From Tatlockia sp. (GTDB taxonomy: Bacteria > Cyanobacteriota > Cyanobacteriia > Cyanobacteriales > Chroococcidiopsidaceae): a DNA stretch of 7,147 nucleotides. Below, piece after piece: positions 4,751-7,147 of this stretch. Every line of letters begins with the position of its first letter. The stretch's first letter is position 1. The notes beneath the pieces are model-generated. The model was not told the origin of the DNA, made no database searches, and was given only the letters and a program-made list of their open reading frames with translations. A program made the translations under genes and the position numbers. The stretch spans positions 1 through 7,147 of the forward strand of contig JACCVJ010000138.1 in NCBI GenBank assembly GCA_013698215.1, in the 5' to 3' direction.

Positions 4751-6097
4751 TCACAATGCACCCGCCGCAGTTTTATCGAATACCCCACCGCCCAAATGAG
4801 TTGTAATATTCATTGCCTGCAAAACTGGTAAACCATCTAAGCCTTGAGGATAATCAATTACACTCACCGCTCCGTTGCCTTGGCGAAAATTCCAGAAATA
4901 CTGATTATCTAAGCCCAAAACATGGCAGAGCAAAACTTTATTTGTAGCATCGTGAGCCACGACTAAACCTGTCTGTAACTGCTTTTGCAAGGCGAAACTA
5001 ACAATTTGCTGCCAAGCCTCGATACTGCGATCGCGCACTTGCTGTAAATTCTCTCCTTCGGGCATTTGCACCTCTTGCGGTACAGTGCGCCACTTCTCCA
5101 ATTCTCCGGGAAAGGTTTGCTCAATTTCTGTTTCTAATTTTCCTTCCCACAGCCCATGACCAATTTCTCTTAAACCGTCAAACAGTTGCAATTCAATCTG
5201 GGGGTGAGGTTGCAAAATAATTTCGGCGGTTTCTTTAGGGCGCAGCATCGGACTACTAACAGCAAAATCAAGCTCTACCTCTTTGAGAAACTCCCCAGCT
5301 AAACAGGATTGCGATCGCCCATTATCGTTTAAAGGCACATCTATTTGTCCTTGAAACTTAGTTTGGCGATTCCACTCGGTTTCTCCGTGACGTACCAGCA
5401 ACAGTCTTACACCACGATGATCGGGACGCAATGAAGGCAAATCATCGCCCAAATGCCCGGTTTGATTCATTGATTCTAGTTGAACGCTTTGCCCCAAATT
5501 CCCAGAAAAATTGAGGATGCTAATGCCACAGTTAGATTGCTGAATAGAGTGGTAGCGACTGGGGGCAATTCCTAGCGCCAAGCTAATTAAAGCTCGATTA
5601 ATGCCATTATGCCCAACAATTAAAATTGTTTCTCCTTCGTGGCGGGATAATATTTCTTGCCAAAACTGCTTTGCTTGCTCGTACAGTGCTAAAACTGGAA
5701 AATATTTCTGCTCTTTGCCGTCCTGTTGCGGTAAAAGCATCATAAATTCGTCAGGCTGCTCTTTCCACAAGCGATAATCTTGAGGTAAATTATCTTTTAC
5801 CTCTTGCGATCGCATCCCTTCCCACAAAGGCAAGTCAATTTCTCTTAAATTATCAACAGTTTGAATTTGAGCCGGAGTTGCTAAACACTGTGTGATGATT
5901 TCCGCCGTCGTTTTTGCTCGTTGTAACGGACTGCTATAAATAGCCGCAAAATGAAGATGTCCCAAAGCCTTACCAGTTTTTAAGGCATCATCACGACCTT
6001 TTTGAGTCAAAGTTGAAATATCGCTGCGCCCTTGAATGCGCTGCTCGGTGTTATAACTGCTTTGACCGTGACGTACAATGATCGCGCGAGTAGTCAA
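4751..6097 (-). CDS. Two-domain histidine phosphatase (phosphoglycerate-mutase-like superfamily)
   Basis: This cytoplasmic phosphatase works through a phospho-histidine. Its 448 residues hold two full catalytic domains. Domain 1 (about 1-225) has RHGQS with H10, R60 in SSPLQR, E86 in LREID and H163 in VGHNG. Domain 2 (about 229-448) has RHGET with H237, R286 in SSPMLR, E311 in LREIG and H382 in AHDAT. Each half ends in the same short motif (MNQTGHLG at 210-217, MNITTHLG at 429-436), so the whole unit was duplicated. Both sites look complete. Cyanobacterial homologues are usually annotated as histidine phosphatase or alpha-ribazole/phosphoserine (PspA-type) phosphatase; the substrate is not certain. 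The start is TTG at 6095-6097, chosen because GAGGAG lies 7 bases upstream and MTTRAIIVRHG is the expected N-terminus. The pseudo-dihydroorotase gene follows after 30 bp. Confidence 0.92.
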   Translation of the reverse strand: MTTRAIIVRHGQSSYNTEQRIQGRSDISTLTQKGRDDALKTGKALGHLHFAAIYSSPLQRAKTTAEIITQCLATPAQIQTVDNLREIDLPLWEGMRSQEVKDNLPQDYRLWKEQPDEFMMLLPQQDGKEQKYFPVLALYEQAKQFWQEILSRHEGETILIVGHNGINRALISLALGIAPSRYHSIQQSNCGISILNFSGNLGQSVQLESMNQTGHLGDDLPSLRPDHRGVRLLLVRHGETEWNRQTKFQGQIDVPLNDNGRSQSCLAGEFLKEVELDFAVSSPMLRPKETAEIILQPHPQIELQLFDGLREIGHGLWEGKLETEIEQTFPGELEKWRTVPQEVQMPEGENLQQVRDRSIEAWQQIVSFALQKQLQTGLVVAHDATNKVLLCHVLGLDNQYFWNFRQGNGAVSVIDYPQGLDGLPVLQAMNITTHLGGGVFDKTAAGAL

Positions 6098-6104
6098 TCT
6101 TTTT

Positions 6105-6110
6105 CTCCTC
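6105..6110 (-). promoter_or_regulatory. Strong Shine-Dalgarno site deciding the TTG start of the histidine phosphatase
   Basis: On the minus strand GAGGAG is followed by 7 bases and then TTG (6097-6095). It is the only strong, well-spaced ribosome site in the window and supports the rare start codon over later ATGs, which would remove the catalytic RHG motif. Confidence 0.8.
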
Positions 6111-6164
6111 TAATAGCCTTATAAACTGCGGCGGTAAACGCAGTCATTCTACCAGAGTGTCAGC

Positions 6165-6194
6165 TTGCTACTCAATTTTTTTCTAATCTATAGA
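6165..6194 (+). promoter_or_regulatory. Candidate sigma-70 promoter for the right-edge gene
   Basis: TTGCTA (-35-like, four of six matches to TTGACA) and TATAGA (-10-like, four of six matches to TATAAT) are separated by 18 bp. Transcription would start near 6201, about 47 bases before the ATG at 6248. It is a pattern match only; A/T-rich spacers produce such pairs by chance. Confidence 0.3.
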
Positions 6195-6247
6195 CAAAAT
6201 GCGATAATGCAACTTGTGGCGATTGTATTACGGGCAATTCAAGATTC

Positions 6248-7147
6248 ATGACGATTAAGCGGTTAATTTTAAGTCTGCTCACTCTAGCAATAATTTTCTT
6301 AGCCGGGAGCGCCTTAGTAGCAAGTTGGCAGCAACCCCAAATTCAAAGCCGCTTGGAACTATACCAAACTAACTTATTACTTCGCGCTCAAGAATTGCCC
6401 CCAGAAAATGCTGACCAAAATCTGGCTAAAGCTAGTAAAACTCTCTTGGGCGAAAATCCTTTAGAGGCTGCAACTAAGCAATATCTTGATGCTCAAAAGT
6501 CGGCGCAAAAGAATTTAGACAAAGCTCAAAATCAACTGGCGCAATTAGCACAAAATTCTAATAGTGTTCCAACATTACCTAAGCCTGATTCGCAAATTGC
6601 CCCAATTATCGATTCTTCCCGCTCGTCACAGCAAGCACAATTACTTAAATCCGTTGCTCAAATCAAAAAATTAATTGCTGAACTAAATCTACGTTTAGGG
6701 ATTCTCCAAGTACAGCAACAAACTGAGCCAGCCGTCAAAACCTGGCTCAATGTCATTAATTCGCCTCAAGACGACTCCTTAGCCGCTACAGCTACCGTTT
6801 TAACCGGATTATGGAATAATCCCCCTCAACTGCTTCCTGATGCGGAAGTGTTAATTCAAGCAAACTTAGAGGGTTGGTTTCAAGGACGCGCCCTAGCTCA
6901 ACTCTACGAGCTACAGCAACGCCCAGATGCAAAATTGGCGCTCCAAGCCGAAGAACAAGAGCAAGCAGAAGCTGCATTGCTAAAACTAGCCATTATTAGC
7001 AGCATTCCCGCCGTAACTGGCTTGATTGGTTTAATATTACTAATTTATTTAGTTGTCAATCGCTTGACAAAAGGCAAAGAATCTGTATTTTCTCAAAATG
7101 GAGAATTGGTTTGGGCAACGCCTTGGGATTGGGAAACTGTCTGGCAA
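6248..7147 (+). CDS. N-terminal 300 residues of a membrane protein, probably a long-headed CPBP (Abi/Rce1-like) intramembrane protease; truncated by the window edge
   Basis: The frame opens with ATG at 6248 (MTIKRLILSLL) and is still open at the last base, so the C-terminus is missing. A signal-anchor helix covers about 5-26. Residues 27-246 form a largely helical, Gln/Ala-rich region outside the membrane, with a likely coiled coil near 70-102, a Pro/Ser-rich linker (105-128) and a second helical part (129-246). A second membrane helix spans about 247-270, then TPWDWETVWQ (291-300) leads to the edge. I recall this head, including the TPWD.ET segment before further helices, in cyanobacterial proteins annotated as CPBP glutamic intramembrane endopeptidases. 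The glutamate/histidine motifs that would prove it lie beyond the window, so the protease call is from family recollection only. It is divergent from the phosphatase operon and has no clear ribosome site. Confidence 0.65.
   Translation, partial: MTIKRLILSLLTLAIIFLAGSALVASWQQPQIQSRLELYQTNLLLRAQELPPENADQNLAKASKTLLGENPLEAATKQYLDAQKSAQKNLDKAQNQLAQLAQNSNSVPTLPKPDSQIAPIIDSSRSSQQAQLLKSVAQIKKLIAELNLRLGILQVQQQTEPAVKTWLNVINSPQDDSLAATATVLTGLWNNPPQLLPDAEVLIQANLEGWFQGRALAQLYELQQRPDAKLALQAEEQEQAEAALLKLAIISSIPAVTGLIGLILLIYLVVNRLTKGKESVFSQNGELVWATPWDWETVWQ

Larger units (their letters stand above)
1807..5813. repeat. Eight HIP1 palindromes (GCGATCGC) scattered through the minus-strand genes
   Basis: Exact GCGATCGC occurs at 1807-1814, 2561-2568, 3851-3858, 4163-4170, 4395-4402, 5027-5034, 5311-5318 and 5806-5813. 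HIP1 is a highly over-represented octamer in many cyanobacterial chromosomes and is the strongest taxonomic marker here. All copies lie inside the three minus-strand coding regions. Confidence 0.9.
6098..6247. promoter_or_regulatory. Divergent intergenic region between the phosphatase operon and the right-edge membrane protein
   Basis: This 150-bp spacer must hold promoters for both directions. Toward the plus-strand gene there is a plausible sigma-70 pair, TTGCTA (6165-6170) and TATAGA (6189-6194), with an 18-bp gap, and a separate -10-like GATAAT at 6203-6208 without a good -35. No clear promoter pair was found for the minus-strand operon beyond its ribosome site. No terminator or small RNA is evident. 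Confidence 0.4.

Noticed and set aside
4611..4799. 62-residue plus-strand frame at the junction of the pseudo-dihydroorotase and phosphatase genes
   Set aside because: It is antisense to both genes, Ser/Thr/Pro-rich, with no ribosome site; a shadow frame.
6792..6977. 61-residue minus-strand frame in the right-edge gene
   Set aside because: It is antisense to a 300-codon open frame with coherent membrane-protein features; no independent support.

Overview
The window looks like ordinary chromosomal DNA from a cyanobacterium, probably a filamentous or Chroococcidiopsis/Gloeocapsa-type species; the species cannot be fixed from this stretch. Support comes from eight copies of the cyanobacterial palindrome GCGATCGC (HIP1), the wording of the LepB, dihydroorotase and TsaE proteins, GC-poor coding sequence with few Shine-Dalgarno sites, and hairpin repeats built on GATCCCCC...AAGGGGG.

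Layout: (1) 1-1230, plus strand: the last ~20 codons of an unidentified gene, then tsaE (tRNA t6A synthesis ATPase) and a LysE/RhtB-type exporter, closely packed and probably co-transcribed. (2) 1142-1333: an imperfect tandem duplication of about 90 bp that includes the exporter's 3' end and a G/C hairpin. It fills the convergent gap between the exporter and the next gene and touches that gene's stop codon. (3) 1331-2653, minus strand: a dihydroorotase-type amidohydrolase with Gln at the first metal-ligand position. (4) 2805-3461, plus strand: signal peptidase I (lepB), divergent from gene 3 and overlapping gene 5 tail to tail by 13 bp. (5) 3449-6097, minus strand: a probable two-gene operon of a two-domain histidine phosphatase (TTG start, strong ribosome site) followed by a second dihydroorotase-family protein that has lost nearly all catalytic residues. 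(6) 6248 to the right edge, plus strand: the N-terminal 300 residues of a membrane protein resembling the long-headed cyanobacterial CPBP intramembrane proteases; its catalytic part lies outside the window.

Functionally this is mostly housekeeping: tRNA modification, protein export, pyrimidine synthesis and phosphatase metabolism. The linked theme is two dihydroorotase homologues 0.8 kb apart, neither carrying the canonical His-x-His motif: one keeps every other active-site residue, the other looks like a pseudoenzyme. No CRISPR array, transposase, tRNA, rRNA or recognisable defence system is visible. No gene-free stretch exceeds 300 bp; the longest are about 138-151 bp. I found no convincing wholly new system. 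The best leads are the altered dihydroorotase pair, the duplicated gene tail and the two-catalytic-site phosphatase.
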